Source of the DNA: Chelativorans multitrophicus
GTDB taxonomy: Bacteria > Pseudomonadota > Alphaproteobacteria > Rhizobiales > Rhizobiaceae
Direction: 5' to 3'
DNA length: 64,000 nt
Assembly (NCBI RefSeq): GCF_011317445.1
Contig: NZ_JAAAPL010000004.1
Location: 62,001 to 126,000, forward strand
Of this stretch, positions 20,620-30,218 are shown one piece after another. The translations under genes and the position numbers were made by a program. The notes beneath the pieces are model-generated. The model worked only from the letters and a program-made list of their open reading frames with translations, was not told where the DNA came from and did not search any database. How positions within the stretch are numbered: the first letter of the stretch is position 1; each line of letters starts with the position of its first letter.

Positions 20620-21840
20620 TCAGCCCGCGTATCGCTGAAACACCAGCGTCGCATTGGTGCCGCCGAAGCCGAACGAGTTCGACAGAACGGTGTCTATCTT
20701 TGCGTTGTCGATGCGCTTGCGCACGATGGGAACCCCTTCGAATTCAGGGTCTAGCTCGCTAATATGCGCGCTCTCTCCGATGAAGCCTTCCTGCATCATC
20801 AGGATCGAGTAGATGGATTCCTGCGCACCCGCCGCTCCCAGGGAATGACCTGTCAGCGATTTGGTCGAGGAAATGGGTGGGATCTCGTTCCCGAACACTT
20901 GGCGTACTGCGCCGATCTCGCCGGAATCCCCGACCGGCGTCGAGGTGCCATGCGTATTGATGTAGTCCACCTTCCCTTTGACGGTGGAAAGCGCCTGGCG
21001 CATGCAGCGGACGGCACCCTCGCCGGAAAGCGCAACCATGTCGTACCCGTCTGAAGTGGCGCCATAGCCTACGATTTCGGCATAGATCTTCGCGCCGCGC
21101 GCCTTGGCGTGCTCAAGTTCTTCAAGCACGAGGACGCCGGCGCCGCCAGCAATCACAAAGCCGTCCCGCGTTACATCGTAAGCGCGGGATGCCGTGGAGG
21201 GCGTGTCGTTATGTTTGGAGGACATCGCGCCCATGGCGTCGAAGAGGTTCGACATCGTCCAGTCGAGATCCTCGTGGCCTCCGGCGAAGATCATGTCCTG
21301 CTTGCCCCACTGGATCAGCTCGTAGGCGTTGCCGATGCAATGCGCGGATGTGGAGCAGGCAGAGGAGATCGAGTAATTCACGCCGTGGATTTTGAACCAG
21401 GTTGCAAGCGTTGCCGAAGCCGTCGAGGACATTGCTTTGGGCACGGCGAAGGGACCGATGCGTTTCGGGCTGCCTTTCTCGCGCGTGGTGTCGGCGGCTT
21501 CCACGATAATACGCGTCGAAGGGCCGCCGGAACCCATTATGATGCCGGTGCGCTCGTGGGTGATGTCCTGCTCTTCGAGCCCGGAGTCGGCGATTGCCTG
21601 TTCCATGGCCACATGATTCCAGGCGCCGCCCTTGGACAGAAAACGCATCGCGCGGCGATCCACAAGATCTGTCGGATCGAGGCTAGGCGCTCCCCAAACC
21701 TGGCAGCGAAAGCCGTGCTCGGCGAAATCTGGCGAGAAACTGATGCCCGATTTGGCTTCGCGCAGCGATGCCGTGACTTCCTGGGCGTTATTGCCAATGG
21801 AGGAAACGATGCCGAGGCCGGTGACTACGACGCGTCTCAT
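20620..21840 (-). CDS. fabB: 3-oxoacyl-ACP synthase I
   Basis: 406-residue KAS I. The catalytic cysteine is in [16 protein letters not shown], with histidines in [11 protein letters not shown] and the [11 protein letters not shown] region. FabB elongates the cis-3-decenoyl-ACP produced by FabA, giving unsaturated fatty acids. It begins 47 bases after fabA and abuts fabI, a Rhizobiales arrangement. Confidence 0.95.
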   Translation of the reverse strand: MRRVVVTGLGIVSSIGNNAQEVTASLREAKSGISFSPDFAEHGFRCQVWGAPSLDPTDLVDRRAMRFLSKGGAWNHVAMEQAIADSGLEEQDITHERTGIIMGSGGPSTRIIVEAADTTREKGSPKRIGPFAVPKAMSSTASATLATWFKIHGVNYSISSACSTSAHCIGNAYELIQWGKQDMIFAGGHEDLDWTMSNLFDAMGAMSSKHNDTPSTASRAYDVTRDGFVIAGGAGVLVLEELEHAKARGAKIYAEIVGYGATSDGYDMVALSGEGAVRCMRQALSTVKGKVDYINTHGTSTPVGDSGEIGAVRQVFGNEIPPISSTKSLTGHSLGAAGAQESIYSILMMQEGFIGESAHISELDPEFEGVPIVRKRIDNAKIDTVLSNSFGFGGTNATLVFQRYAG

Positions 21841-21887
21841 ATGGCTCTCCTTAGGGCTTCAAGGCTGATGTTTAGGATGGCGGCAGC

Positions 21888-22400
21888 CTAGCTTTCCTGC
21901 TTGAAAAGGCCGACACGCAGGTCAGAAGCCCTGTATATGGTTTCCCCGTCGGCCTTCAACCATCCATCGCCGATGCCGAGCACAAGGCGCCCGCGCATCA
22001 CGCGCTTCAGATCGACGCCATACTCGACGGTTTTCACAGCGGGTGTGACCATGCCGCTGAACTTGACTTCGCCCGTGGAAATGGCGCGTCCTTTGCCCGG
22101 CTCGCCCAGCCAGCCGAGAAAAAAGCCGGTCATTTGCCAAAGCGCATCAAGACCGAGGCAGCCCGGCATCACCGGGTCGCCGATAAAGTGGCATGGAAAG
22201 AACCAAAGATCCGGCTTGATATCAAGTTCGGCACGGATGAACCCTTTTCCGAATTCACCGCCTTCTGCGCTCACCTCAGTGATGCGGTCGAACATCAACA
22301 TCGGCGGCGCCGGAAGCTGTGCGTTGCCCGGGCCGAACAATTCGCCTCGGGCGCAGGCCAGAAGGTCCTCGTAATCGTAGCTGGATTTCGTCTGCGCCAT
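21888..22400 (-). CDS. fabA: 3-hydroxydecanoyl-ACP dehydratase/isomerase
   Basis: 170-residue hot-dog fold enzyme with the active-site histidine in [17 protein letters not shown] and the partner aspartate in [11 protein letters not shown]. It dehydrates 3-hydroxydecanoyl-ACP and isomerises the double bond, the branch point of anaerobic unsaturated fatty acid synthesis. It is transcribed divergently from irr across a ~267-base control region. Confidence 0.95.
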   Translation of the reverse strand: MAQTKSSYDYEDLLACARGELFGPGNAQLPAPPMLMFDRITEVSAEGGEFGKGFIRAELDIKPDLWFFPCHFIGDPVMPGCLGLDALWQMTGFFLGWLGEPGKGRAISTGEVKFSGMVTPAVKTVEYGVDLKRVMRGRLVLGIGDGWLKADGETIYRASDLRVGLFKQES

Positions 22401-22667
22401 GAATTCCCATTCTCACTGGCGACCGGTTCTTCCGGCCGGCGTCTAACCATTCACATCGTTGCCGATACGGCACCGCATTTTGGAAACTCTCCTATCACAG
22501 CTTTTTTCCCGTGGGAAACCGCCGAACGCGATTATCCCGTCGATGATCAGCCCGGAATGGTAGAGAATGCATGCCGCTATTGATCGCGGCAACCGGTCGG
22601 AATATATGTCGGGAAGCTATATGCGGCCTTGCCGCTTTCGAATTCGCTAGCGACAGGAAAGACTTCC

Positions 22668-23108
22668 TTGACCGCAGCTGCTGGGAAGTGCGACAGATGG
22701 ACTTGGAAAAGCCGTGTCCGGGCAGCTGGGCTGCGTCCGACGCGGCAGCGCGTGGCTCTGGCCGGGCTTCTGTTCGCGCCTGGCAATCGCCATGTTTCAG
22801 CAGAGGAACTTCACGAGGAAGCCGTTAGCGCGGGCGTGAGGGTGTCGCTCGCGACGGTCTATAACACGCTGCATCAGTTCACCGAGGTGGGGATGCTGCG
22901 AATCCTGCCGGTGGAAGGGTCGAAGACCTACTTCGATACCAACACCTCGGATCACCATCATTTCTTCGTGGAAGGGGAGAACCGGCTGGTCGATATCCCG
23001 GAAGGGCCTGTCACCGTGTCGAACCTACCAGAGCCGCCGGAGAACATGGAGATATCCCATGTCGACATCCTTGTTCGCCTGCGCCCGAAGGCCAAGCCTC
23101 TGCGCTGA
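22668..23108 (+). CDS. irr: Iron response regulator Irr (Fur superfamily)
   Basis: About 146 residues with the Fur-type winged helix (GLRPTRQRVALAGLLF, VSLATVYNTLHQFTEVG) and a C-terminal dimer domain with the HHH stretch (TSDHHHFFVEGE) of Irr. In Rhizobiales, Irr senses heme/iron status and controls heme synthesis, iron uptake and iron-sulfur genes. Start choice: TTG 22668 with AGGAAA 7 bases ahead, since no ATG fits; an earlier TTG at 22629 is possible. The divergent fabA neighbour is conserved in the order. Confidence 0.85.
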   Translation: MTAAAGKCDRWTWKSRVRAAGLRPTRQRVALAGLLFAPGNRHVSAEELHEEAVSAGVRVSLATVYNTLHQFTEVGMLRILPVEGSKTYFDTNTSDHHHFFVEGENRLVDIPEGPVTVSNLPEPPENMEISHVDILVRLRPKAKPLR

Positions 23109-23192
23109 TCTAGGTAGATTGGCGGATCACAATCCATTCCTGCTGTAACGGCCGGCCAGTTGTGATGGCCGGCCACTCTTTTGCGGTCGGGT

Positions 23193-23366
23193 TTACAGAC
23201 CCTTCATCAGATTGCCAAGCAACAGCACGACAAACCCCACGAACAGGATCCAGTAGCTGTAAGCGCCAATTCCGCCGAGCGTGATGCCGAGCACCGGCAA
23301 CAGCGAGACGATGGCCAGAATCAAAGCGATAAGAAAGACCACGGTGGTCGGTGCACTGAGTTGCAT
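23193..23366 (-). CDS. Small two-helix membrane protein
   Basis: 57 residues with two hydrophobic segments (VVFLIALILAIVSLLPVL and YSYWILFVGFVVLLLGNL) separated by a glycine-rich turn. The ATG at 23366 has AGGAGAGGG upstream on the minus strand. This type of short inner-membrane protein is common in Rhizobiales, but its function is unknown. Confidence 0.75.
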   Translation of the reverse strand: MQLSAPTTVVFLIALILAIVSLLPVLGITLGGIGAYSYWILFVGFVVLLLGNLMKGL

Positions 23367-23607
23367 TTTCCCTCTCCTACCCTGTCCTCCCTGGACAGGT
23401 GCCATCCTTAATAGCCGCAAGTCTGCTTGCTGCGAAACAAAATGCGAGAATTGGGCACAGAATGACCGAAATTTGCGCTTTTTTGCTTGAGGCGCGTCGG
23501 TGAATTTTTAAATTCACCCATATTTTTTTGTAAAAGTACTTCGCATCCGGCGAGAAGCAAGCGAATCATCTGCGCTCGGGACGGCAATCTCTTCCGCAAG
23601 GCCGGAG

Positions 23608-24165
23608 CTACTCCTTAATCGCCTCTCCGGGATAGACACCCCAGATCGCGCCCTGGTCCATCCAGCCTTCGTGCCCGGCAAAGTTGATACGGCACCAGCT
23701 GCCATTGCACATGGCCACCTCGCCAACGAGACCAGGTTCCACCTTGGCGACCTCGCGTGCGCCCTCTTCAGGCTTGGCAACAAGGGGTACCGCCGCGTTT
23801 TCCTTGCCTTTAAACCAAGGCGCCACAACGGCCGTGCGCTGCCCCGAAAGAAGCGCCTGGTTAATCCAGCCTTCCGTTCCATCGGCGTCACGCACGCGGC
23901 GCCAGTTGTCGTATTCCTGAATGATCTCAACAGGCAGCCCAGGCTTAAGATAAAGCCACATCACGGCATATTGGGTGCCGGGCCCGACGCGCATATTCAC
24001 CCGGCCTGATTTGAGGCTGACGAAACGTGGCAGGGGAAGGCCGCTTGGCCCCCTTTTCAATGCCGCTCCCACCTGAGCCTGGTCCTGGGAGATGGCCGGA
24101 AATGCTGTCAACGCGGTGGCGAGAACGAGTGAAAGCAGCCTCGTTTTTTTCAAAACCTTAAACAT
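23608..24165 (-). CDS. Exported SH3-like domain protein
   Basis: 185 residues with an N-terminal signal peptide (LLSLVLATALTAFPAISQ) and two bacterial SH3-like repeats (about 50-110; VNMRVGPGTQYAVMWLY, and about 125-180; EVAMCNGSWCRINFAGHEGW). Such proteins act in the periplasm, probably on or near peptidoglycan. It is divergent from the 2-hydroxyacid dehydrogenase. No catalytic domain is visible. Confidence 0.8.
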   Translation of the reverse strand: MFKVLKKTRLLSLVLATALTAFPAISQDQAQVGAALKRGPSGLPLPRFVSLKSGRVNMRVGPGTQYAVMWLYLKPGLPVEIIQEYDNWRRVRDADGTEGWINQALLSGQRTAVVAPWFKGKENAAVPLVAKPEEGAREVAKVEPGLVGEVAMCNGSWCRINFAGHEGWMDQGAIWGVYPGEAIKE

Positions 24166-24381
24166 TTTTTACTCCCTTGTCCCAGAACCTGCCGCCGAAG
24201 GCAGCAGGGCATCACTGCCGGCGATGTTGGCTTGGGACCCACGCAACGCATTACGGTCTTTTTCTTTGTCTTCCTCGCGCCTGCTTGTTAGACATCGGGC
24301 TGAGACATCGAAGCAGGGCAGCACTTTTCAGTTTCCCTCGTCTTGGTTAACGGTGTCTCAACGCGGGGAGCAGGAAAGAGA

Positions 24382-25383
24382 ATGACCGGGCGAAAAAAAC
24401 CTCTCGTCGTGATCACCCGAAAACTGCCGGACCAGGTCGAGACCCGCATGCGGGAACTTTTCGACGCGCGCCTGAACATCGATGACGGTCCAATGACCCA
24501 GCCCGAGCTGGTGGCCGCAGTGAAGGAAGCCGATGTGCTGGTTCCCACGATCACCGATCGCATCGATGCGGCTCTTCTTGCGCAGGCTGGCGAGCGGCTG
24601 AAGCTGATCGCCAATTACGGGAACGGCGTCGAGCATATCGATGTCACCGCCGCGGCGGAGCGGGGGATTACCGTCACCAACACGCCCAACGTCCTCAATG
24701 AGGACACGGCCGACATGACGATGGCGCTGATGCTTGCTGTCCCGCGGCGGCTGGTCGAAGGCGCGGAAATGCTGAAGCAGGGGGGAAAGTGGGCCGGCTG
24801 GTCGCCCACCTGGATGCTCGGCCGGCGGATTTGGGGGAAGCGGCTGGGCATAGTCGGCATGGGCCGTATCGGTACGGCGGTGGCGCGCCGGGCGAAGGCG
24901 TTCGGCCTATCGATCCATTATCACAATCGCCGCCGCGTGGCGCCGATGATCGAGGACGAGCTGGAAGCGACCTACTGGGACAGTCTCGACCAGATGCTGG
25001 CCCGCATGGATATCATTTCGGTGAATTGCCCGTCCACTCCGGCGACTTACCACCTGCTCTCGGCACGCAGGCTCGCGCTGATGCAACCCTCCTCCTATCT
25101 TGTGAACACCGCGCGCGGCGAGATCGTCGACGAAGAAGCGCTGATCCGCATGATCGAGGAGGGCAAGCTTGCCGGCGCCGGGCTTGATGTGTTCGCGCAC
25201 GAGCCGGCGGTGAGCAGAAGGCTCCTCAAGCTCTCCGAGATCGGCAAGGTTGTGATCCTTCCGCATATGGGATCGGCCACCATCGAGGGCCGCATCGACA
25301 TGGGCGAGAAGGTGATCATCAATATTCGCGCCTTCTTCGACGGTCATCGCCCGCCGGATCGCGTGCTGCCGCGGAAGCTCTGA
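24382..25383 (+). CDS. D-isomer 2-hydroxyacid dehydrogenase (glyoxylate/hydroxypyruvate reductase type)
   Basis: 333 residues. The NAD(P) motif GMGRIGTAVARRAKAFG and the catalytic Arg (VNTARGEIVDEEAL), Glu (DVFAHEPAV) and His (LPHMGSAT) define the family. It probably reduces glyoxylate, hydroxypyruvate or a related 2-oxoacid in the cytoplasm. The ATG at 24382 follows AGGAAAGAG. Substrate cannot be settled from sequence. Confidence 0.85.
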   Translation: MTGRKKPLVVITRKLPDQVETRMRELFDARLNIDDGPMTQPELVAAVKEADVLVPTITDRIDAALLAQAGERLKLIANYGNGVEHIDVTAAAERGITVTNTPNVLNEDTADMTMALMLAVPRRLVEGAEMLKQGGKWAGWSPTWMLGRRIWGKRLGIVGMGRIGTAVARRAKAFGLSIHYHNRRRVAPMIEDELEATYWDSLDQMLARMDIISVNCPSTPATYHLLSARRLALMQPSSYLVNTARGEIVDEEALIRMIEEGKLAGAGLDVFAHEPAVSRRLLKLSEIGKVVILPHMGSATIEGRIDMGEKVIINIRAFFDGHRPPDRVLPRKL

Positions 25384-25464
25384 AGCCCCTTGGCGCCGAA
25401 CTGCGACCTTGGCAGCCGCAACAGAAGCATCGTCAGACGAGACCTCCAGCCAATGTGCGGGGCT

Positions 25465-25496
25465 GCCTGAGCGGCCGCGATCAGGACCGCTCAGGC
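25465..25496. terminator. Bidirectional terminator between convergent genes
   Basis: GCCTGAGCGG (25465-25474) and CCGCTCAGGC (25487-25496) form a perfect 10-bp stem with a 12-base loop. It lies between the convergent dehydrogenase and exporter genes. T-runs are poor on both sides. Confidence 0.5.
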
Positions 25497-25503
25497 GTTG
25501 GCA

Positions 25504-26709
25504 TCACGCGGTTTGCGGATGCAAATTGCGGCCGCCGAGCCAAAAGAGCGCGATCAAAGTGACCGCCGCCATGCCGGCCGCGTTGGTGATCAGAGGCCAT
25601 GCGGTGCTGCCATCCAGCATGATCACAAATCCCGTGCCGACAATGCCGACAAGGAGGCTCTGGATACAGAAATGCAGGGCGACCGCCATTCCCGCAGTTT
25701 CTCCGAACTCCTGCAATGCGCCATTAGCGGTGACGGCGGTCGTAAAGACGATGCCGATCGCAATCAGCCACATGGGCACGACAAGGGACCAAAAGGACGG
25801 GGCGAGGAACAACTGGCCGATCGCGAGCAGGAACGCCCCCAGGATCAACATCACCATGCCGCGCATCAGGGTGCCCGGAATTCCCCATCGCGCCACGAAG
25901 CTCTTGGCGAACCGCGTGGTAATAATCATGGCGATGGCCACGCTTGCAAAAGCGAAGCTGAAATCGAGCTCGGAAAAGCCTGCTCCATCGATCAGAACGC
26001 GAGGGGCGGTAGAGAAGAACACGAAGAATGTGCCCATGGCAGTTCCGAAGCCGATGGTATAGGTCCAAAAGGCTGGGCTTCTGAGCACCGGCCTAAAACC
26101 CGCGCTATCCTGTCCTCCCTTCGCCTGCCGGGTCTCGTGCCAGGCGGGAAGCATGAGGGTGAGCACGATGAGCGCCGGAATGCCCAGCGCAAGGAAGATG
26201 GCGCGCCATCCCCAGATCCCCATGATCAGCGCGCCGGCGATGGGACCGACCGCAGGCACGAATGCCAGCATGGCATTCATGAGGCTGTATATGACGGCGC
26301 TTTCTGGACGCTCGGCATAGACGTCGCGGATGGTGGCGAAAAGGGCAACCAGCACCGCAGCCGCGCCCGTGGCCTGAGCCAACCGGAGAAGCAGGAACAG
26401 CCCGGCCGAGGATGTGGCCGCAAGAGCAAAGGAAGCAGTGGCGAAGAGGATCGCCCCGCCGATCAGGACGGGCCTGCGGCCGAGACGGTCCGAAAGAGGC
26501 CCGAAGAGGATCTGTCCTACCCCGAGCATAATCATGTAGAGGGTGAGCGTTAGTTGCACCACATTGGGTGTGGTGCCGAGGATTCCTGGCATTGCGGGAA
26601 TGGCAGGCAGGTAAATGTCCATGCCAAGCGAGGCAAGGATGTTGAAGGGTGCCAGCAGCATCAATGCGACAGGCAGGCTGTAGGTCCACAGCCGGATATT
26701 TCTGGACAT
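25504..26709 (-). CDS. FloR/CmlA-like MFS drug exporter
   Basis: 401-residue 12-helix MFS protein of the DHA1 (Bcr/CflA) group. From memory it is notably close to FloR/CmlA phenicol exporters: LASLGMDIYLPAIPAMPGIL, LGVGQILFGPLSDRLGRRP, GTFFVFFSTAPRVLI and TTRFAKSFVARWG all parallel FloR. Those proteins export chloramphenicol and florfenicol by proton antiport across the inner membrane. No insertion sequence or integron part is nearby and base composition matches the core, so it looks like a resident chromosomal homologue. The substrate is inferred. It lies downstream of polA on the same strand, separated by a hairpin. Confidence 0.82.
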   Translation of the reverse strand: MSRNIRLWTYSLPVALMLLAPFNILASLGMDIYLPAIPAMPGILGTTPNVVQLTLTLYMIMLGVGQILFGPLSDRLGRRPVLIGGAILFATASFALAATSSAGLFLLLRLAQATGAAAVLVALFATIRDVYAERPESAVIYSLMNAMLAFVPAVGPIAGALIMGIWGWRAIFLALGIPALIVLTLMLPAWHETRQAKGGQDSAGFRPVLRSPAFWTYTIGFGTAMGTFFVFFSTAPRVLIDGAGFSELDFSFAFASVAIAMIITTRFAKSFVARWGIPGTLMRGMVMLILGAFLLAIGQLFLAPSFWSLVVPMWLIAIGIVFTTAVTANGALQEFGETAGMAVALHFCIQSLLVGIVGTGFVIMLDGSTAWPLITNAAGMAAVTLIALFWLGGRNLHPQTA

Positions 26710-26868
26710 GACAAAGCATCCGCTCGAATGAATGATGTTCGGCGGCGGTCTGCGCTGTCAGGTGACAGGTATTGGAACCGGGCAGACGGCCGCAACAACG
26801 AAAGCACGTTGCTGCGGCTTATCGGTCTGAGGCTTTTGGTTCCATCAGGTGCGAGCCTTCGAAGGGGC

Positions 26869-26892
26869 GATAAAAGCGGGACGCTTTTTATC
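26869..26892. terminator. Terminator after polA
   Basis: GATAAAAGCG and CGCTTTTTATC fold around a GGA loop, giving A- and T-tracts on both sides, so it can terminate in either direction. It most likely ends the polA message coming from the right. Confidence 0.6.
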
Positions 26893-26977
26893 AGACAGCC
26901 CCCGAGCCATCAATCACCTGCTCCGGAAAACGACGGACGGTGCTTGATAACGACAGAATGGATCGGCCGAGGCCGAG

Positions 26978-29914
26978 CTAATGCGCCTCTTCCCAGTTGT
27001 CCGCTGCGCGGGCGTCCACCTTCAGCGGTACTGAAAGCGATCGGGCGGGCCATGCCGCGCCCTCCATGACCGTGCGAATTACCGGAATTGCCCGCTCGAT
27101 CGCGTCTTCCGGCGCTTCGAACACCAGTTCGTCATGCACCTGCAGAAGCATCTTCACGTCGACCAATCCCGAATCGGCCAGCGCCGCCTCCATCCGCATC
27201 ATGGCGCGGCGGATGATGTCGGCAGCGGAGCCTTGGATAGGCGCGTTGATGGAGGCACGCTCGTTGAACGCTCGGACGGACGGGTTCGATGAGCGGATCT
27301 CCGGATAATGCGCGCGGCGGCCAAAGATGGTTTCCACATAGCCTTTCTCGCGGCAAAAGGCCTTGGTGCGTTCCATGTAGTCGCGGATGCCGGGGAAGCG
27401 TTCGAAATAGCGCTTGATGTAGGCGCCGGCTTCATCGCGGGGGATGGAGAGCTGGTTGGCGAGGCCAAAAGCCGAAATGCCGTAGATGATGCCGAAATTG
27501 ATGGCCTTGGCGCGCCGGCGCACCTCGCCTGGCATTCCTTCCACCGGCACGCCGAACATTTCGGAGGCGGTCATGGCATGAATGTCCATACCTTCCGCGA
27601 ATGCCTTCTTCAGCTCCGGAATGTCGGCCACATGGGCGAGCACGCGCAGCTCGATCTGGCTGTAATCGGCCGAAATCAGCTTATAGCCGGGGGCGGCAAT
27701 GAAGGCGGTGCGGATCTTTCGCCCTTCGGGTGTGCGCACCGGGATGTTCTGCAGATTTGGCTCGGAGGAGGAAAGGCGGCCGGTTGTCGTGGAAGCGAGC
27801 GAATAGGAGGTGTGGACGCGGCCTGTCTCAGGGTGGATATAGCCCGGAAGCGCGTCCGTATAGGTGGATTTGAGCTTTGTGACTTGCCGCCAGTCCACGA
27901 TCTTTCTCGGCAGCTCGTGGCCGGCGGCTGCCAGCTCCTCCAGCACCTGCGCGGAGGTGGACCATTGGCCCGATTTGGTTTTCGCGCCGCCGGGCAGGCC
28001 CATACGCCCAAAAAGAATGTCGCCAAGCTGTTTGGGCGATCCAATAGTGAACCGGCCCCCCGCAAGCCGGTATATCTCTTCCTCCATGGCCGCGGCCGTT
28101 TGCGCAAAGTCGCCGGACATCCGTGACAGGATTTGCCGGTCGACCATGATGCCGCGATGCTCCATGCGGCAGATAACCGATACCATGGGGCGCTCCAGCC
28201 GCTCATAGACGGAGACGAGGCCCTTCGCGGCAAGCTGTGGCTTCAGAACCTTCCAAAGCCTGAGCGTGACGTCGGCATCCTCCGAGGCATAGACAGTTGC
28301 ACGCTCCAGACCGACCATGTCGAACGTGACCTTCGAGCGCCCGGAACCCGTGACCTCCTTGTAGGAGACAGGCGTATGGCCCAGCCAGCGCTCGGCCAGC
28401 GCGTCCATGCCGTGGGCTTGAGTGCCCGCTTCGAGGACGTAGGAGATGAGCATCGTATCGTCGTAAGGCGCGATCTCGATGCCGTGGCGGTAAAGAAGCA
28501 CCCAGTCATATTTGAGGTTCTGGCCGATCTTCAGTACCGAGGGGTCCTGGAGGAGGGGGCGCAGAACCGCAAGGGCTTCCTCCACCCTGATCTGCCCGTC
28601 CACCATGCCGCCGCCAAGCAGGTCTTCCGCACCGTTTTTGTGCGACAGGGGGAGATAGGCCGCCCGGTTAGGCGCCGTCGCCAGAGCAATGCCGCAAAGT
28701 TCGGCCTGCATCGGGTCGAGCGATGTGGTCTCCGTGTCGAGAGCGACAACACCTGTCTCTCGCGCCTCGGCCACCCACTGGTTCAGCGTCTCCAGGTCGC
28801 GAATGCAGACATAGCGCGAGTGATCGAAGGCCTCGTGGCTGGCGGCGTCGGCAAGCTTTCGGGCGAGCTTTTCCGGCGTTTCGGCCCCGTCGTCCCTCTC
28901 CGGCGCCACCTCCCCTTCGGCCCCAGGCTCGCCGATGCCCGTTGCCGGAACAGTGAGGTCAGGTCCGTGCGCCTCGGCGCCCTTCTGGACTTCTATATAT
29001 GCCGGTTCGACATCTGCGGCATCCGCTCCCGTCGCCTCCGCCACGCGGCGGGTGAGAGTGGAGAATTCCATTGCCTTCAAAAAGGCGATCAGCTTCGGCC
29101 CGTCCGGCGGGTTGAGGGCCAGCGCATCGAGCGGCATCTCCACTGTCACGTCGTTTTTGAGCCGCACGAGTTCGCGCGAGATCCTGGCCTTTTCCGCGAA
29201 TTCGATGAGGTTTTCGCGGCGCTTCTGCTGCTTGATTTCATGAGCGCGGGAAAGCAGCGTGTCCAGGTCCCCATATTCTTCGAGGAGCTGGGCGGCAGTC
29301 TTCGGCCCGATCCCCGGCACTCCGGGAACATTATCGATCGTATCGCCGGTGAGTGCCTGCAGGTCGATCATTTTTTCCGGCGGAACACCCCATTTCTCGA
29401 CAACCTCCGGAACCCTGATCTCCTTGTCCTTCATGGGGTCGTACATGGAGACAGTCGGCCCTACGAGCTGCATCAGATCCTTGTCGGAAGAAATGATCGT
29501 CGTGTCGCCTCCCGCCTCGCAGACCAGGCGCGCATAGGTGGCGATCAAGTCGTCGGCTTCGTAGCCTTCCATTTCGATGCAGGGCAGATCGAAGGCGCGG
29601 GTAGCCTCGCGAATGAGGCCGAACTGAGGAATGAGGTCTTCCGGCGGCTCAGTGCGATTCGCCTTGTATTCGGGATAGATTTTGCTGCGGAAGGTTTTTG
29701 ATGAGTAGTCGAAAATCACAGCGAAATGAGTGGGTGTGACCCCGACAGCCGTATCCCTTGCGTCGCGCAACAGCTTCCACACCATGTTGCAGAAGCCCAG
29801 AACCGCGCTGACTGGAAGCCCGTCCGACTTGCGGTTGAGGGGGGGAAGCGCATGATAGGCCCGAAAAATATAGCCCGAGCCGTCCACGAGGAAGAGATGG
29901 TCGCCTTTTTTCAT
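26978..29914 (-). CDS. polA: DNA polymerase I
   Basis: 978 residues: 5'-3' exonuclease domain (about 1-290; FLVDGSGYIFRAYHALPP, GYEADDLIATYA), an intact 3'-5' proofreading domain (about 380-570; VVALDTETTSLDP) and the family A polymerase domain (about 600-978; SADYSQIELRVLAH, RRAKAINFGIIYG, LQVHDELVFE). It fills gaps in repair and removes Okazaki primers. The ATG at 29914 matches the conserved MKKGDHLFLVDGSGY start; the frame is open 72 bases further upstream without support. Confidence 0.97.
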   Translation of the reverse strand: MKKGDHLFLVDGSGYIFRAYHALPPLNRKSDGLPVSAVLGFCNMVWKLLRDARDTAVGVTPTHFAVIFDYSSKTFRSKIYPEYKANRTEPPEDLIPQFGLIREATRAFDLPCIEMEGYEADDLIATYARLVCEAGGDTTIISSDKDLMQLVGPTVSMYDPMKDKEIRVPEVVEKWGVPPEKMIDLQALTGDTIDNVPGVPGIGPKTAAQLLEEYGDLDTLLSRAHEIKQQKRRENLIEFAEKARISRELVRLKNDVTVEMPLDALALNPPDGPKLIAFLKAMEFSTLTRRVAEATGADAADVEPAYIEVQKGAEAHGPDLTVPATGIGEPGAEGEVAPERDDGAETPEKLARKLADAASHEAFDHSRYVCIRDLETLNQWVAEARETGVVALDTETTSLDPMQAELCGIALATAPNRAAYLPLSHKNGAEDLLGGGMVDGQIRVEEALAVLRPLLQDPSVLKIGQNLKYDWVLLYRHGIEIAPYDDTMLISYVLEAGTQAHGMDALAERWLGHTPVSYKEVTGSGRSKVTFDMVGLERATVYASEDADVTLRLWKVLKPQLAAKGLVSVYERLERPMVSVICRMEHRGIMVDRQILSRMSGDFAQTAAAMEEEIYRLAGGRFTIGSPKQLGDILFGRMGLPGGAKTKSGQWSTSAQVLEELAAAGHELPRKIVDWRQVTKLKSTYTDALPGYIHPETGRVHTSYSLASTTTGRLSSSEPNLQNIPVRTPEGRKIRTAFIAAPGYKLISADYSQIELRVLAHVADIPELKKAFAEGMDIHAMTASEMFGVPVEGMPGEVRRRAKAINFGIIYGISAFGLANQLSIPRDEAGAYIKRYFERFPGIRDYMERTKAFCREKGYVETIFGRRAHYPEIRSSNPSVRAFNERASINAPIQGSAADIIRRAMMRMEAALADSGLVDVKMLLQVHDELVFEAPEDAIERAIPVIRTVMEGAAWPARSLSVPLKVDARAADNWEEAH

Positions 29915-30034
29915 GGCGCAACGGGTAGCGCGACGACCCCTTTCATGTCCATCACAAAGGCGTGAAACAATCGCCTCTACCGCCAAAACCTGGCAGCTGA
30001 TCGCGAAATATTAACAAAGTGTAACCTCGTGGCC

Positions 30035-30063
30035 CTTGAATAGCCATTTTAGCGAACAACATA
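30035..30063 (+). promoter_or_regulatory. Candidate promoter of the sRNA beside polA
   Basis: CTTGAA (30035-30040) and AACATA (30058-30063) are separated by 17 bases, near the rhizobial sigma-70 pattern CTTGAC-N17-CTATAT. A start near 30070 would give a 144-nt RNA ending at the terminator at 30213. Confidence 0.45.
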
Positions 30064-30069
30064 TCCTGT

Positions 30070-30213
30070 ATCGGCAATATTTTTCGCCGAAGTCCGGAAA
30101 GGCTCGTCCCCCGCCGAACCGGACATAAAAGCGGCAGCCTTATCCCCCTCTCCGGGCTGCCGCACATAATATAAGGCCGCCGTGGTTCCCCTCCACCACG
30201 GCGGCACTTTTTT
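30070..30213 (+). ncRNA. Probable alpha-r7-type trans-acting small RNA
   Basis: A promoter-like site leads into three successive stems: a small 5' stem (TCGGC/GCCGA from 30072), a perfect 9-bp stem GCGGCAGCC/GGCTGCCGC (30131-30163), and an 11-bp terminator stem (30176-30186 with 30195-30205) followed by ACTTTTTT. The loops of the last two stems are C-rich (TCCCCCTCTCC, TCCCCTCC), the type that pairs with Shine-Dalgarno sequences in rhizobial sRNAs. The length (about 144 nt) and the position next to polA match what I recall of the Smr7C/alpha-r7 family. No + strand gene precedes the terminator. The 5' end is inferred. Confidence 0.65.
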
Positions 30214-30218
30214 GCCGC

